From JBKXSZ01 sp047017005 (GTDB taxonomy: Bacteria > Bacillota > Clostridia > TANB77 > CAG-508): a stretch of 64,000 nt of DNA. The DNA lies in assembly GCA_047017005.1 (NCBI GenBank), contig JBKXSZ010000003.1, positions 13,033 through 77,032 of the forward strand, given 5' to 3'. How positions within the stretch are numbered: position 1 is the first letter of the stretch; the number at the start of each line of letters is the position of its first letter. Position numbers and translations under genes: made by a program. Under the pieces are notes generated by a model. That model saw nothing but the letters and a program-made list of their open reading frames with translations, made no database searches and was not told the DNA's origin. Shown here piece after piece: positions 42,239 to 50,924 of the stretch.

Positions 42239-43255
42239 ATGGAAAAAGAGAGAATTTTAACAGGTGATAGACCAACTGGAAGATTACATATTGGGCACTA
42301 TTTTGGCTCTTTAAAAACAAGAGTAGAACTTCAAAATAGTGGAAAATATGATCCATACATATTAATTGCGGATGTGCAAGCATTAACAGATAATTTTAAT
42401 AATCCAGAAAAAGTAAGAAAAAATGTAAGGGAAGTTGCAATAGATTATTTGTCTTGTGGAATTGACCCTGAAAAATCAACGATATATATTCAGTCTATGA
42501 TACCAGAAGTAGCAGAACTTACCGTGTTTTATTCTAATCTAGTAACCATAGCAAGACTTCAGAGAAATCCTACTGTGAAGACAGAAATTGCACAGAAAAA
42601 AGATATTTTTGGAGAGAGTGTAACTTATGGCTTCTTAGGATATCCTGTAAGTCAAGCTGCAGATATCACGATATTTAATGGAAAATATGTACCGGTTGGA
42701 GAGGACCAATTACCCTTAATCGAACAATGTAGAGAAATTGTAAGAAAGTTTAATAGTATATATGGTGATACCTTAGTAGAGCCAGAACCAATTTTATCAA
42801 GTGGTAAGAGAATTAAAGGTTTAGATGGAAATGAAAAGATGGGAAAATCCTTAGGAAATGCAATTTATCTTTCTGATCCAGAAGAGGTTGTGAATAAAAA
42901 GGTAATGGGAGCTATAACAGACCCAAATCGAATTCGCAAAGATGATCTAGGTAATCCAGATATTTGTATGGTATCCTATTATCATAAATTATTTACTCCT
43001 GAAGAAGATAAAAAAACAGTTTGTGAAGAATGCAGAGCAGGGAAAAGAGGATGTGTAGCTTGTAAGAAACAATTAGCACAAAACATTAATAAAACCTTAG
43101 AACCAATTCGACAGAAAAGAAAATATTATGAAGAACATCCCGAGGTAGTAGATAAAATCTTACAGGAGGGAACGAAAAAAGCACAGGCTACTGCTAGAGA
43201 AAATATGAAGAGAATAAAAAAAGCAATGAAATTAGATTATTTCAAAGGAGAATAA
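42239..43255 (+). CDS. trpS: tryptophanyl-tRNA synthetase with four-Cys insertion
   Basis: 338 residues from the second ATG; the first is only two bases from AAGGAG. Class I motifs are GRLHIGHYFGS near residue 15 and EKMGKSLGN (KMSKS type) near 200. Cys at 243, 265, 272 and 275 (C-x21-C-x6-C-x2-C, plus Cys262) nearly match the C-x22-C-x6-C-x2-C set that holds a 4Fe-4S cluster in the Thermotoga maritima enzyme. It charges tRNA-Trp. Obg follows after 2 bases. Confidence 0.96.
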   Translation: MEKERILTGDRPTGRLHIGHYFGSLKTRVELQNSGKYDPYILIADVQALTDNFNNPEKVRKNVREVAIDYLSCGIDPEKSTIYIQSMIPEVAELTVFYSNLVTIARLQRNPTVKTEIAQKKDIFGESVTYGFLGYPVSQAADITIFNGKYVPVGEDQLPLIEQCREIVRKFNSIYGDTLVEPEPILSSGKRIKGLDGNEKMGKSLGNAIYLSDPEEVVNKKVMGAITDPNRIRKDDLGNPDICMVSYYHKLFTPEEDKKTVCEECRAGKRGCVACKKQLAQNINKTLEPIRQKRKYYEEHPEVVDKILQEGTKKAQATARENMKRIKKAMKLDYFKGE

Positions 43256-43257
43256 GC

Positions 43258-44535
43258 ATGTTTATTGATATCGCAAAGATAACTGTAAAATCAGGAGATG
43301 GTGGAAATGGTGCAGTTACTTTTCGAAGAGAAAAGTATGTTGCAGCAGGAGGACCAGATGGTGGAGATGGAGGAAAAGGCGGAGATGTCTATTTCCAAGT
43401 GGATCCAAACCAAAATACTTTATTAGATTTTAAATTCAAAAGAAAATTTAAAGCGGAGAATGGGAAAAATGGTAGTGGTGGACATTGCTATGGAAAATCA
43501 GGAGAAGATTTAACAATAAAGGTACCCAAAGGAACAATTGTCAAAGATGCAGAGACTGGAAAAGTAGTAGCAGACCTTTCGGAAGATAGACAAAGAGAAT
43601 TAATCCTTCCAGGTGGACGAGGAGGAAAAGGAAATTCTCATTTTGCAACTTCTACAAGACAGGCTCCTAGATTTGCTCAAAGCGGTGTAAAAGGATTAGA
43701 AAAAGAGTTTGTATTAGAATTAAAACTATTGGCAGATGTAGGTTTAATTGGATATCCAAGTGTAGGAAAATCTACTATTCTTTCTGTTGTTACTTCTGCT
43801 ACTCCTAAAATAGCAGCATACCACTTTACAACCTTATCTCCTAATTTGGGAGTTGTTAAATCTGAATATGGAGACAGTTTTGTTATTGCTGATATCCCGG
43901 GAATTATCGAAGGAGCAAGTGAAGGTGTAGGTTTAGGATTAGAATTTTTAAGACATATTGAAAGGACAAGACTATTACTACATGTAATTGATGTATCCGA
44001 AACAGAAGGAAGAGACCCAGTACAAGATTTCTATATGATTAATAAAGAATTAGAAAAATATAGCAAAAGATTAGCTAAAAGAAAGCAAATTATTGTAGCA
44101 AATAAAATTGATAGTATGCAAGATAAAACAAGGCTAGAAAAACTAGAAGAAGTAGCAAAAAAAGAAGGGTTAGAAATCTATCAAGTATCGGCAGCAACAG
44201 GAGAAGGATTAAAAGAATTAATGAATCATGTGTCTGTTCTATTAAAGGAAATTCCAAAAGAAGACCTAATAGAAATAGACGAAAAAGTAGTATATACTTT
44301 GAAAGAAGACGAAAAACAATATCAGATTTATCAAGAAAAAGATGGAACCTTTGTAGTAGAGGGACCAGCTGCTGATAAATTAATGGGAAGTGTTAATATA
44401 GAAGATAATGAATCCATGTACTATTTCCAAAAACGATTAAAAGATTTAGGAATTGAAGACGAATTAAAAGAAATGGGAATTAAAGTAGGAGATACGGTAA
44501 GAATTGCAGATTGGGAATTAGAATGGTATGAATAG
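43258..44535 (+). CDS. obg: Obg-family GTPase (ObgE/CgtA)
   Basis: 425 residues. N-terminal Gly-rich Obg fold (GGDGGKGGDVYF, GPDGGDGGKGG), G domain with GYPSVGKST near 166 and DIPGIIEG near 212, NKID near 282, and a C-terminal OCT domain (about 345-425) as in Clostridia/Bacilli. It acts in 50S assembly and stress signalling. It starts 2 bases after trpS, so they form one operon. Confidence 0.97.
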   Translation: MFIDIAKITVKSGDGGNGAVTFRREKYVAAGGPDGGDGGKGGDVYFQVDPNQNTLLDFKFKRKFKAENGKNGSGGHCYGKSGEDLTIKVPKGTIVKDAETGKVVADLSEDRQRELILPGGRGGKGNSHFATSTRQAPRFAQSGVKGLEKEFVLELKLLADVGLIGYPSVGKSTILSVVTSATPKIAAYHFTTLSPNLGVVKSEYGDSFVIADIPGIIEGASEGVGLGLEFLRHIERTRLLLHVIDVSETEGRDPVQDFYMINKELEKYSKRLAKRKQIIVANKIDSMQDKTRLEKLEEVAKKEGLEIYQVSAATGEGLKELMNHVSVLLKEIPKEDLIEIDEKVVYTLKEDEKQYQIYQEKDGTFVVEGPAADKLMGSVNIEDNESMYYFQKRLKDLGIEDELKEMGIKVGDTVRIADWELEWYE

Positions 44536-44544
44536 CAAGTAATG

Positions 44545-44583
44545 CTAAAAGATAGGATTTAAATTTTCCTATCTTTTAGTATT
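44545..44583. terminator. terminator after obg
   Basis: Perfect 13-bp stem CTAAAAGATAGGA / TCCTATCTTTTAG with a 9-base loop. Confidence 0.8.
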
Positions 44584-44630
44584 AAAATAATATGGAAAAT
44601 CATAAAATTACAAAAAATGAAAACTTTTGT

Positions 44631-44659
44631 TTGACAATTACTTGTTTGTATGATAGGAT
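44631..44659 (+). promoter_or_regulatory. lexA promoter
   Basis: TTGACA, a 17-base spacer, TAGGAT. No canonical GAAC-N4-GTTC LexA box is seen around it, so the local operator differs or is degenerate. Confidence 0.6.
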
Positions 44660-44689
44660 GTTAACAAATGAAAACGAGGAGTGGTTGTT

Positions 44690-45346
44690 TTGAAGAAAAA
44701 AAATCCAGACGAGTTAAATAAAAGAGAAAGAGCAATATTAAAATACATTGAAAAACAAATTAATAATAACGGTTATCCACCATCTGTACGAGAGATAGGA
44801 AAAGCAGTAGGATTAAGTTCAACTGCAACAGTACACGGATATCTTGGAAAATTAGAAGCAAAGGGATATATTAAAAAAGAATCTCAAAAAGGTAGAACGT
44901 TAAAACTACTAAAAGGTGGAATGACAGGCCAAACAAAATTAAAAGAAGAGAAGAACTTCTATAGCGGAAAAGAAATGGTAGATGTACCTGTAATCGGAAA
45001 AATAACTGCAGGAGCTCCTATCTTAGCCGTAGAAAATATTACAGATACTTTCCCAATTCCACTGGATTTCGTAGGAAATAGTGAAAGCTTCATGCTTACG
45101 GTAAGAGGAGAAAGTATGATAGAGGCTGGAATTTTAGATGGGGACTATATTTTAGTAAAGAAGCAAAATTCAGCAAACAATGGAGAAATTGTAGTAGCCT
45201 TAATAGAAGATGAAGCTACCGTAAAAACTTTCTACAAAGAAAAAGACCATATCCGTTTACAACCAGAAAACAGTACCATGGACCCAATTATTGTTCCAGA
45301 CTGTAAAATACTTGGAAAGGTAGCTGGTGTATTCAGAAAAATGTAA
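44690..45346 (+). CDS. lexA: LexA repressor
   Basis: 218 residues from TTG 44690 with GAGGAG eight bases before; the GTG at 44681 overlaps that site. N-terminal winged helix (LNKRERAILKYIEKQI, YPPSVREIGKAVGLSS). Cleavage site Ala-Gly in ITAGAPI, catalytic Ser in GESM and Lys in ATVKTF of the S24 domain. It controls the SOS response. It has its own promoter and a strong terminator. Confidence 0.96.
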   Translation: MKKKNPDELNKRERAILKYIEKQINNNGYPPSVREIGKAVGLSSTATVHGYLGKLEAKGYIKKESQKGRTLKLLKGGMTGQTKLKEEKNFYSGKEMVDVPVIGKITAGAPILAVENITDTFPIPLDFVGNSESFMLTVRGESMIEAGILDGDYILVKKQNSANNGEIVVALIEDEATVKTFYKEKDHIRLQPENSTMDPIIVPDCKILGKVAGVFRKM

Positions 45347-45374
45347 ATAAAGAGATCATCATTAATACAAATAC

Positions 45375-45418
45375 AAAACTAGAAAAAGATAGTCAACTTG
45401 CTATCTTTTTCTAGTTTT
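45375..45418. terminator. strong terminator after lexA
   Basis: 18-bp perfect stem AAAACTAGAAAAAGATAG / CTATCTTTTTCTAGTTTT with an 8-base loop; works in both directions. Confidence 0.92.
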
Positions 45419-45441
45419 GCATTTAAACATAGATATAAAGA

Positions 45442-45605
45442 TTAACTTCCCGTACTACGATATTTCTTTAAAGCCCAAGTTGTAATTTGGTCGAAACTCA
45501 TTCCTAATATTTGATTTCCTTTAGAAAATGCCGTTAAAGCCCAGTTAACATTTTTATGGTAGTGGATTTACCAGCACCATTATCCAATACCAAAATAAGA
45601 TTTTA
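45442..45605 (-). pseudogene. two adjoining gene remnants (ABC ATPase piece and an unknown C-terminus)
   Basis: On the minus strand 45605-45550 encodes LILVLDNGAGKSTTIKMLTG, an ABC-type Walker A region without the rest of the protein. It runs into a different frame giving the C-terminal-looking NWALTAFSKGNQILG, then MSFDQITTWALKKYRS and stop at 45442. Neither has a start. The remainder of the 423-base gap before the next gene is AT-rich with a possible promoter (TTGACA near 45695). Confidence 0.55.
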
Positions 45606-45769
45606 ATGAAGAAAGAAAAAAGAGAGAAAAAAGTAGAAAATTGAAGAATGGGTAAAAAATGGAATAAAAGAGATATTGCTGTCGTGGAATTTTCCTTGAC
45701 AGTATAGTAGTAGAATGATTAAATGAAGGAAAAAAGAATTGCAATTGCAAAAGAGGGAAAGGAAGACAA

Positions 45770-47101
45770 ATGAATAATTTATTAATAGGGAACAGTGTTA
45801 ACTTTATACTTGTATTTTTAGAAGGGATATTATCTTTTTTCTCACCATGTGTTTTACCATTGATACCTATTTATATTAGTTATTTAGCAGGAGAGGCAAA
45901 AGAGGAGAAAGAAGATGGGACAATTGTATATAAAAGAAAGACCGTACTATTGCATACTATCTTTTTTGTACTAGGAATATCGTTTGCCTTTTTCTTATTA
46001 GGAATGACATTTTCTGGACTAGGTCAATTTCTAAACAAAGAAAAAGACCTTATCTCCAAAATTGGTGGTATCCTTATTATCATTTTAGGATTATTCCAAC
46101 TAGGAATTTTTAAATTTGAATTTTTAAATAGAGAATACAAAGTAGAAGATAAAAAAGTAGAAGCTGCAAAGAAGAAGAGGAAGATGACTCCATTTGTTGC
46201 TTTTATTATGGGATTTACTTTTAGCTTTGCATGGACTCCTTGTGTAGGACCAATGCTTTCTTCTGTTTTAATTTTAGCTTCTAGCAGTGGAAGTGCTCTT
46301 ATTGGAAATTTATTTGTTCTTATCTATGCATTAGGATTTGTTCTTCCTTTTTTGATACTTGGCTTCTTTACACAAAAGGCATTAAACTTTTTTAAAGAGA
46401 AACAAAAGGTATTGCAATATACCATAAAAATAAGTGCTATCATTCTTATTCTAATTGGTGTTTTAACATTTACAGGGGCAATGAATGGAATTAGTAGTTA
46501 TCTAGGCAAACTATCAGGACAAAGCACAAATTCGGGACAAACAGTGAAAGATAAGGAAGATATAGAAGAAAACACGACAGAAGAGACGAAATCTAAAGAG
46601 GAAAGTAGAGGTAATCAAGAAGAACAAAATAATAATACGAAACTAACCAAAGCATATGATTTTACTCTAGTAGACCAAAATGGAAGAACGCATACTTTAT
46701 CAGAATACAAAGGAAAAGTAGTCTTCCTAAACTTCTGGGCTACATGGTGTGGACCATGTCAAAGTGAAATGCCAGAAATCGAAGAATTATATAGAGAATA
46801 TGGAAAAAATGAAAAAGACGTTATTATCTTAGGGGTCTCTAATCCAAAATCAAAAGAATACCAGAACAATGCAGATGTTACAAAAGGAGAGGTAGAAGAT
46901 TTCTTAAAGAAAAACAACTACACATTTCCAGTTGTATTTGATGAAACAGGAGATACTTTTTCCAACTACTATATCAGTGCATTTCCAACAACATATATGA
47001 TAAATAAAGACGGATATATTTATGGTTATGTAACAGGTGCGATGAATAAAAATATGATGAAAAATATTATTGAACAAACCCTAGAAAATAAAGAAAGATA
47101 A
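45770..47101 (+). CDS. CcdA-thioredoxin fusion (thiol-disulfide transport and exchange)
   Basis: 443 residues. N-terminal CcdA/DsbD-like six-helix domain (about 8-240), with Cys in FFSPCVLPLIP near 27 and in AWTPCVGPML near 157. An acidic linker (about 250-290) leads to a TlpA/ResA-like thioredoxin domain with WATWCGPCQ near 325, outside the cell. The two halves are usually separate genes (ccdA and resA). The fusion would pass electrons directly from cytoplasm to extracytoplasmic partners. AAAGGAAG site. Confidence 0.93.
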   Translation: MNNLLIGNSVNFILVFLEGILSFFSPCVLPLIPIYISYLAGEAKEEKEDGTIVYKRKTVLLHTIFFVLGISFAFFLLGMTFSGLGQFLNKEKDLISKIGGILIIILGLFQLGIFKFEFLNREYKVEDKKVEAAKKKRKMTPFVAFIMGFTFSFAWTPCVGPMLSSVLILASSSGSALIGNLFVLIYALGFVLPFLILGFFTQKALNFFKEKQKVLQYTIKISAIILILIGVLTFTGAMNGISSYLGKLSGQSTNSGQTVKDKEDIEENTTEETKSKEESRGNQEEQNNNTKLTKAYDFTLVDQNGRTHTLSEYKGKVVFLNFWATWCGPCQSEMPEIEELYREYGKNEKDVIILGVSNPKSKEYQNNADVTKGEVEDFLKKNNYTFPVVFDETGDTFSNYYISAFPTTYMINKDGYIYGYVTGAMNKNMMKNIIEQTLENKER

Positions 47102-47160
47102 AATAGAATAGCAATATAAGAACATAAAATAAAAGCAGAAAATAGCTAAAAAAATATTAA

Positions 47161-47346
47161 AAAGCTATATTATTAGCAATTTCAATTCCTCTGGCCATAT
47201 ATGGCTTCTATTTAAAAGACTGTAAAAAATGTAAGTCAGAGTTAGGATATAACGCTAAGATAGTACACTTAAGAAATAAAAAGTATTGGATAAAAAATAT
47301 TGTACATTTAAAAAATTGTGACAAAATAGTCATTTCGAAAAAGTAA
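47161..47346 (+). pseudogene. start-less small membrane-protein remnant
   Basis: An open frame of 61 codons without any start reads AILLAISIPLAIYGFYL then DCKKCKSELGYNAKIVHL to TAA. Just before it, in the neighbouring frame, KIAKKILK abuts at a run of five A, so a one-base slip may have broken a small gene. It is not recognisable. Confidence 0.35.
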
Positions 47347-47426
47347 AAAGTACATTATAATAAAAGCAGAGAAGATTTCTTTGCTTTTTTGCATGATTTA
47401 AAAATAAAAATAGAAAAGGGGTAGCC

Positions 47427-48107
47427 ATGGAAACTATTTTATTAGTAGAAGATAATGACTCCATTATCAAAGGATTGGAATATACGTTAAAACAAGAAGG
47501 CTTTGAAGTTGTCATTGCAAAATCGTTTAAAGAAGCAATGGAAAGAATAAAAGAGAAAACTTATACTTTAATATTGCTAGATATTTCACTCCCAGATGGA
47601 GATGGCTTTGAGATTTGTAAACGAGTAAAAGAAAGACAAGATACTCCTGTTATATTCTTGACAGCAAGAGATGAAGAAAGTAATGTAGTATTAGGATTAG
47701 ATATGGGGGCGGATGACTATGTAACGAAACCGTTTCGAGTAAGAGAGCTTATATCTCGTATTCATACTGTTTTAAGAAGGTACCACAAAGAAAGTGAAAA
47801 ACAAAATATCATTCAAATACAAGATGTAACGGTAGATGTTAATAAAATGGCAGTATATAAAGCTGGAGAAGAGGTAATTTTAACAGCGTTAGAGTATCGT
47901 ATTTTGTTAATGCTATTTCATCATATGGGACAAACCATTACAAGAGAACAAATTTTAGAGAAGATTTGGGATTTGGCAGGCAATTTTGTAAATGATAATA
48001 CCTTAACAGTATATATTAAAAGAATCCGAGAAAAGTTAGAAGATGACCCAACAAATCCACAAATAATTAAGACAGTAAGAGGAATTGGATATAAGGTAGG
48101 AGAGTAA
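47427..48107 (+). CDS. OmpR-family response regulator
   Basis: 226 residues. Receiver domain 1-115 with phosphoacceptor Asp in LLDISLPDGDG near residue 51, Thr in FLTARD and Lys in YVTKPFR. C-terminal winged helix (about 130-225: LTALEYRILLMLFHH, VNDNTLTVYIKRIREKL). AAGGGG site. The kinase gene starts 1 base after its stop. Likely targets are the nearby ABC/FtsX genes. Confidence 0.95.
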   Translation: METILLVEDNDSIIKGLEYTLKQEGFEVVIAKSFKEAMERIKEKTYTLILLDISLPDGDGFEICKRVKERQDTPVIFLTARDEESNVVLGLDMGADDYVTKPFRVRELISRIHTVLRRYHKESEKQNIIQIQDVTVDVNKMAVYKAGEEVILTALEYRILLMLFHHMGQTITREQILEKIWDLAGNFVNDNTLTVYIKRIREKLEDDPTNPQIIKTVRGIGYKVGE

Positions 48108-48108
48108 A

Positions 48109-49347
48109 ATGAAGTTCTTTAAAAAAGATAATATAAAAGAAATAACGATTATTGCAATAGTGGTACTACTCTTTATGTGTATTTGTAGCTATGTATTAAA
48201 CTATATACAATATCAAGAATATAAACAAGCGATTAATCAAAAAATACAAATCATGATAGAAATGGTACTAAAGCAGAATCCAGAAGCAGATGCTTATATT
48301 TTACAAGCGCTTCGAGAAGGTGACAAAATAGATACTAGCATAGCGAAGGAATTTTTAGAGAAATATGGGTATACGAATGAGAATATTTCATATTTTTCGG
48401 ATATTGAAGAACAGTTTCAAAGAAATACATGGCTTAATATGTTGTTAATAGGGACATTAGGCATTCTATTTTTCCTTATCTTTGTAACGTATTTTATGTT
48501 AAGGGATAGAAGAATAGATGAAATTACAAACTATCTAAAGAAATTACAAAAACGAGACTATTCTCTAAAAATAGAAGATAATACAGAAGGGGAATTAAGT
48601 GAATTAAGAAATGAAATATATAAAATGGCAGTTATGTTACAAGAAGAAACCGAAGAACTTTCGAAAGAAAAGAAAATTCTTGCAGATTCTTTATCCGATA
48701 TTTCGCATCAATTAAAGACGCCACTTACCTCTATTTCCGTTATGATAGATGTATTAGAAGAAAATACCGATATGCCAATAGAAAAGAGAAAAGAATTTTT
48801 GCATGAAATAGCAAGACAGCTAGAGTGGATTAAATGGCTTGTTATTACTCTTCTTAAACTTTCAAAATTAGATGCAGGAACAGCAGAATTAAAACAAGAA
48901 AAGATAGAAGTAAAAGAATTAATTAATACCGTTATTCAAAATTTAAGTATCCCAATTGAAATAAAGAATCAGAAAGTAGTAGTAACAGGTGAAGAACAGG
49001 CAAGTTTTATTGGGGATTTTAATTGGACACAGGAGGCTATTTTAAACATTGTAAAAAACTGCTTAGAACATACAGTAGAAGGTAGAGAAATAAATATTCA
49101 TTATTTAGAAAATCCATTGTATACTGAAATTACGATACAAGATAATGGATCCGGAATTGCAAAGGAAGACTTACCTAACATTTTTAAACGTTTCTATAAA
49201 GGAAAAAATTCTACGAAAGATAGTGTGGGAATAGGACTAGCATTAGCAAAGAGTATCATTGAAAAACAAGGAGGAGATATTACGGTTCAATCTAAAGAAG
49301 GAGTAGGTTCTACCTTCCGAATTCAGATTTTTAAAGGAGCCATTTAA
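48109..49347 (+). CDS. sensor histidine kinase
   Basis: 412 residues. Two membrane helices (about 10-30 and 107-128) bracket a ~75-residue outside loop, followed by a HAMP-like linker, a HisKA box (LSDISHQLKTPLTS, phospho-His near 200) and an HATPase domain with N-box (NIVKNCLEH), G1 DNGSGI and G2 VGIGLALAKSI. It pairs with the preceding regulator. The small sensor loop resembles kinases sensing envelope stress or peptides. Confidence 0.94.
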   Translation: MKFFKKDNIKEITIIAIVVLLFMCICSYVLNYIQYQEYKQAINQKIQIMIEMVLKQNPEADAYILQALREGDKIDTSIAKEFLEKYGYTNENISYFSDIEEQFQRNTWLNMLLIGTLGILFFLIFVTYFMLRDRRIDEITNYLKKLQKRDYSLKIEDNTEGELSELRNEIYKMAVMLQEETEELSKEKKILADSLSDISHQLKTPLTSISVMIDVLEENTDMPIEKRKEFLHEIARQLEWIKWLVITLLKLSKLDAGTAELKQEKIEVKELINTVIQNLSIPIEIKNQKVVVTGEEQASFIGDFNWTQEAILNIVKNCLEHTVEGREINIHYLENPLYTEITIQDNGSGIAKEDLPNIFKRFYKGKNSTKDSVGIGLALAKSIIEKQGGDITVQSKEGVGSTFRIQIFKGAI

Positions 49348-49441
49348 AAGAAGAAAAGAAAATAGTAATAAAAAAGAAATCAAAAAAATAAAGTTATATA
49401 ACATTACTGCATATAATATTAAAAGCAGTGGAGGTGAAAAA

Positions 49442-49738
49442 ATGATAGATGGAATATATGACTGTAAGATGAATACACAGATGGGAGACATTACGGGAAA
49501 AATCACTTTAAAAACAAATGGTAATGAACTTTCTGGAATCGTTGAGACAATGGGGACCAAAAATCAATTTACAGGAGGAAAGCTACAAGGAAATACTTGT
49601 AATTTTAAAGGAAGTTTTAATACGATGCTAGGAAGAATTGATTACAACATTAATGGTAAAGTTGTTGGAAATCAATTAGAAATAGTAGCAGATACCAATA
49701 AAGGAAAGTTTTGTATCAAGGGAACAAAAGTAGAATAA
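49442..49738 (+). CDS. small beta-rich protein of unknown function (98 aa)
   Basis: GGAGGTG site seven bases before ATG. The sequence alternates short beta strands and Gly/Asn turns (MGDITGKITLKTNGNELSG, GSFNTMLGRIDYNINGKVVG), a compact beta-barrel-like domain seen as a stand-alone protein in Bacillota. There is no signal peptide and no catalytic motif. It is about 95 bases behind the kinase, possibly co-transcribed. I cannot name the family. Confidence 0.65.
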   Translation: MIDGIYDCKMNTQMGDITGKITLKTNGNELSGIVETMGTKNQFTGGKLQGNTCNFKGSFNTMLGRIDYNINGKVVGNQLEIVADTNKGKFCIKGTKVE

Positions 49739-49863
49739 AGGAAAAAATCAGATAAAAATAAGAAAAATGGAAAGATGGAACACATGATCCTTCTAATGGA
49801 AGGGATGAAAAAAGAGCTTAAAAACGACCAAGTAATTTTGTATCAAAAATAAATAACCAGTAG

Positions 49864-49919
49864 AGACTATAAATAAAATGAGGTTATCATGGATAATAAC
49901 CTCATTTTATTTATAGTCT
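49864..49919. repeat. 24-bp perfect inverted repeat (long hairpin)
   Basis: Arms 49864-49887 and 49896-49919 are exactly complementary over 24 bases around CATGGATA. The stem is longer than a normal terminator, with only a modest T tail (TCTTATTT). It may be a bidirectional terminator or a miniature element. The rest of 49739-50030 shows no gene I can support. Confidence 0.75.
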
Positions 49920-50030
49920 TATTTGGTGTACTTGCCCCTAAAGAAAAATAAGGGAAAAAATAGGAATACGGGACATCCTAACTGGATAAAATGAGAATGA
50001 AAGAGAAAATTGTTAGAAAGTGAGGTTTGT

Positions 50031-50798
50031 ATGAAAATTATCCAAATTAAGAAAAAAAGTATATGGAAGGCAAGCGCTATATTAGTGTTTTTGTTAATTG
50101 TAGGAACCTTTTCTACTTCTTTTAGTATGCAGCATTATTATAAAACCGATTTTTCTACTGGTCTTGTTACGGCTACGAATTTAAATGTGAGAAGTGGACC
50201 AGGTGTGCATTATGGAATTGTAACAACAGTAGCGAAAAATGAGTATATACGAGTATTCGCTGGTGTAGGAGATTGGTATATTATACAGACAGAAGGAGAT
50301 TTTGTAGGAGCGGTTAGTAAAAAATATATTAAACCTATTTATCCAAATTCATCTGGTAGCAATTCTGGATCTGGTAGTAGCTCTGGTTCTGGAGGCACTC
50401 AAAATACAGCAAGTATGAATACAGATGAAAAAGAGGTATTTGATTTGATTAATGCACAAAGAACAAAAAATGGCTTATCTGCCTTAAAGGTGAATGAAGA
50501 GGTACAAAGGATGGCTAGAATAAAAGCACAAGATATGGTAGATAATAATTATTTTTCCCATAATTCCCCTATTTATGGTTCTCCTTTTGATATGTTAAAA
50601 TCTTTTAAGATTTCGTACAAAACAGCGGGAGAAAATATAGCAGGGAATTCTAGTAATAGTGCAGCAGTAACGGCATGGATGAATTCTTCTGGGCATAGGG
50701 CTAATATTTTAAATAGCGCTTTTAATCAAACGGGAATTGGTGTCGTAAAAAGTGCAAAATATGGAAAAATATATGCTCAAATTTTTGTGGGAAAATAA
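50031..50798 (+). CDS. secreted SH3b-CAP domain protein (YkwD-like)
   Basis: 255 residues from ATG 50031 with GTGAGG upstream; an upstream TTG is rejected. Signal anchor (about 13-35), SH3b domain (about 42-100: ATNLNVRSGPGVHYGIV), a Ser/Gly linker, then a CAP/SCP domain (about 130-255) with FSHNSP, AGENIAGN and WMNSSGHRANIL. CAP proteins of bacteria are secreted, and the SH3b part should bind the cell wall. It lies between the two-component genes and the ABC exporter. Confidence 0.93.
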   Translation: MKIIQIKKKSIWKASAILVFLLIVGTFSTSFSMQHYYKTDFSTGLVTATNLNVRSGPGVHYGIVTTVAKNEYIRVFAGVGDWYIIQTEGDFVGAVSKKYIKPIYPNSSGSNSGSGSSSGSGGTQNTASMNTDEKEVFDLINAQRTKNGLSALKVNEEVQRMARIKAQDMVDNNYFSHNSPIYGSPFDMLKSFKISYKTAGENIAGNSSNSAAVTAWMNSSGHRANILNSAFNQTGIGVVKSAKYGKIYAQIFVGK

Positions 50799-50880
50799 TG
50801 CATATTTGTCATTATGTATAAAAAGTATACTTTACTTGTAATACTAGGATAAAAGGATAAGGAATAAGTAGAATTAAAAT

Positions 50881-50917
50881 AAAAAACACTAAATATTTAT
50901 ATTTAGTGTTTTTTTAT
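50881..50917 (+). terminator. terminator after the CAP-domain gene
   Basis: AAAACACTAAATA / TATTTAGTGTTTT with a 4-base loop and T run. Confidence 0.9.
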
Positions 50918-50924
50918 TACGCTT

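Noticed and set aside
44600..44690. Canonical LexA box before lexA
   Set aside because: No GAAC-N4-GTTC type palindrome is present; a TTGTT...AACAA pair is too widely spaced to call.
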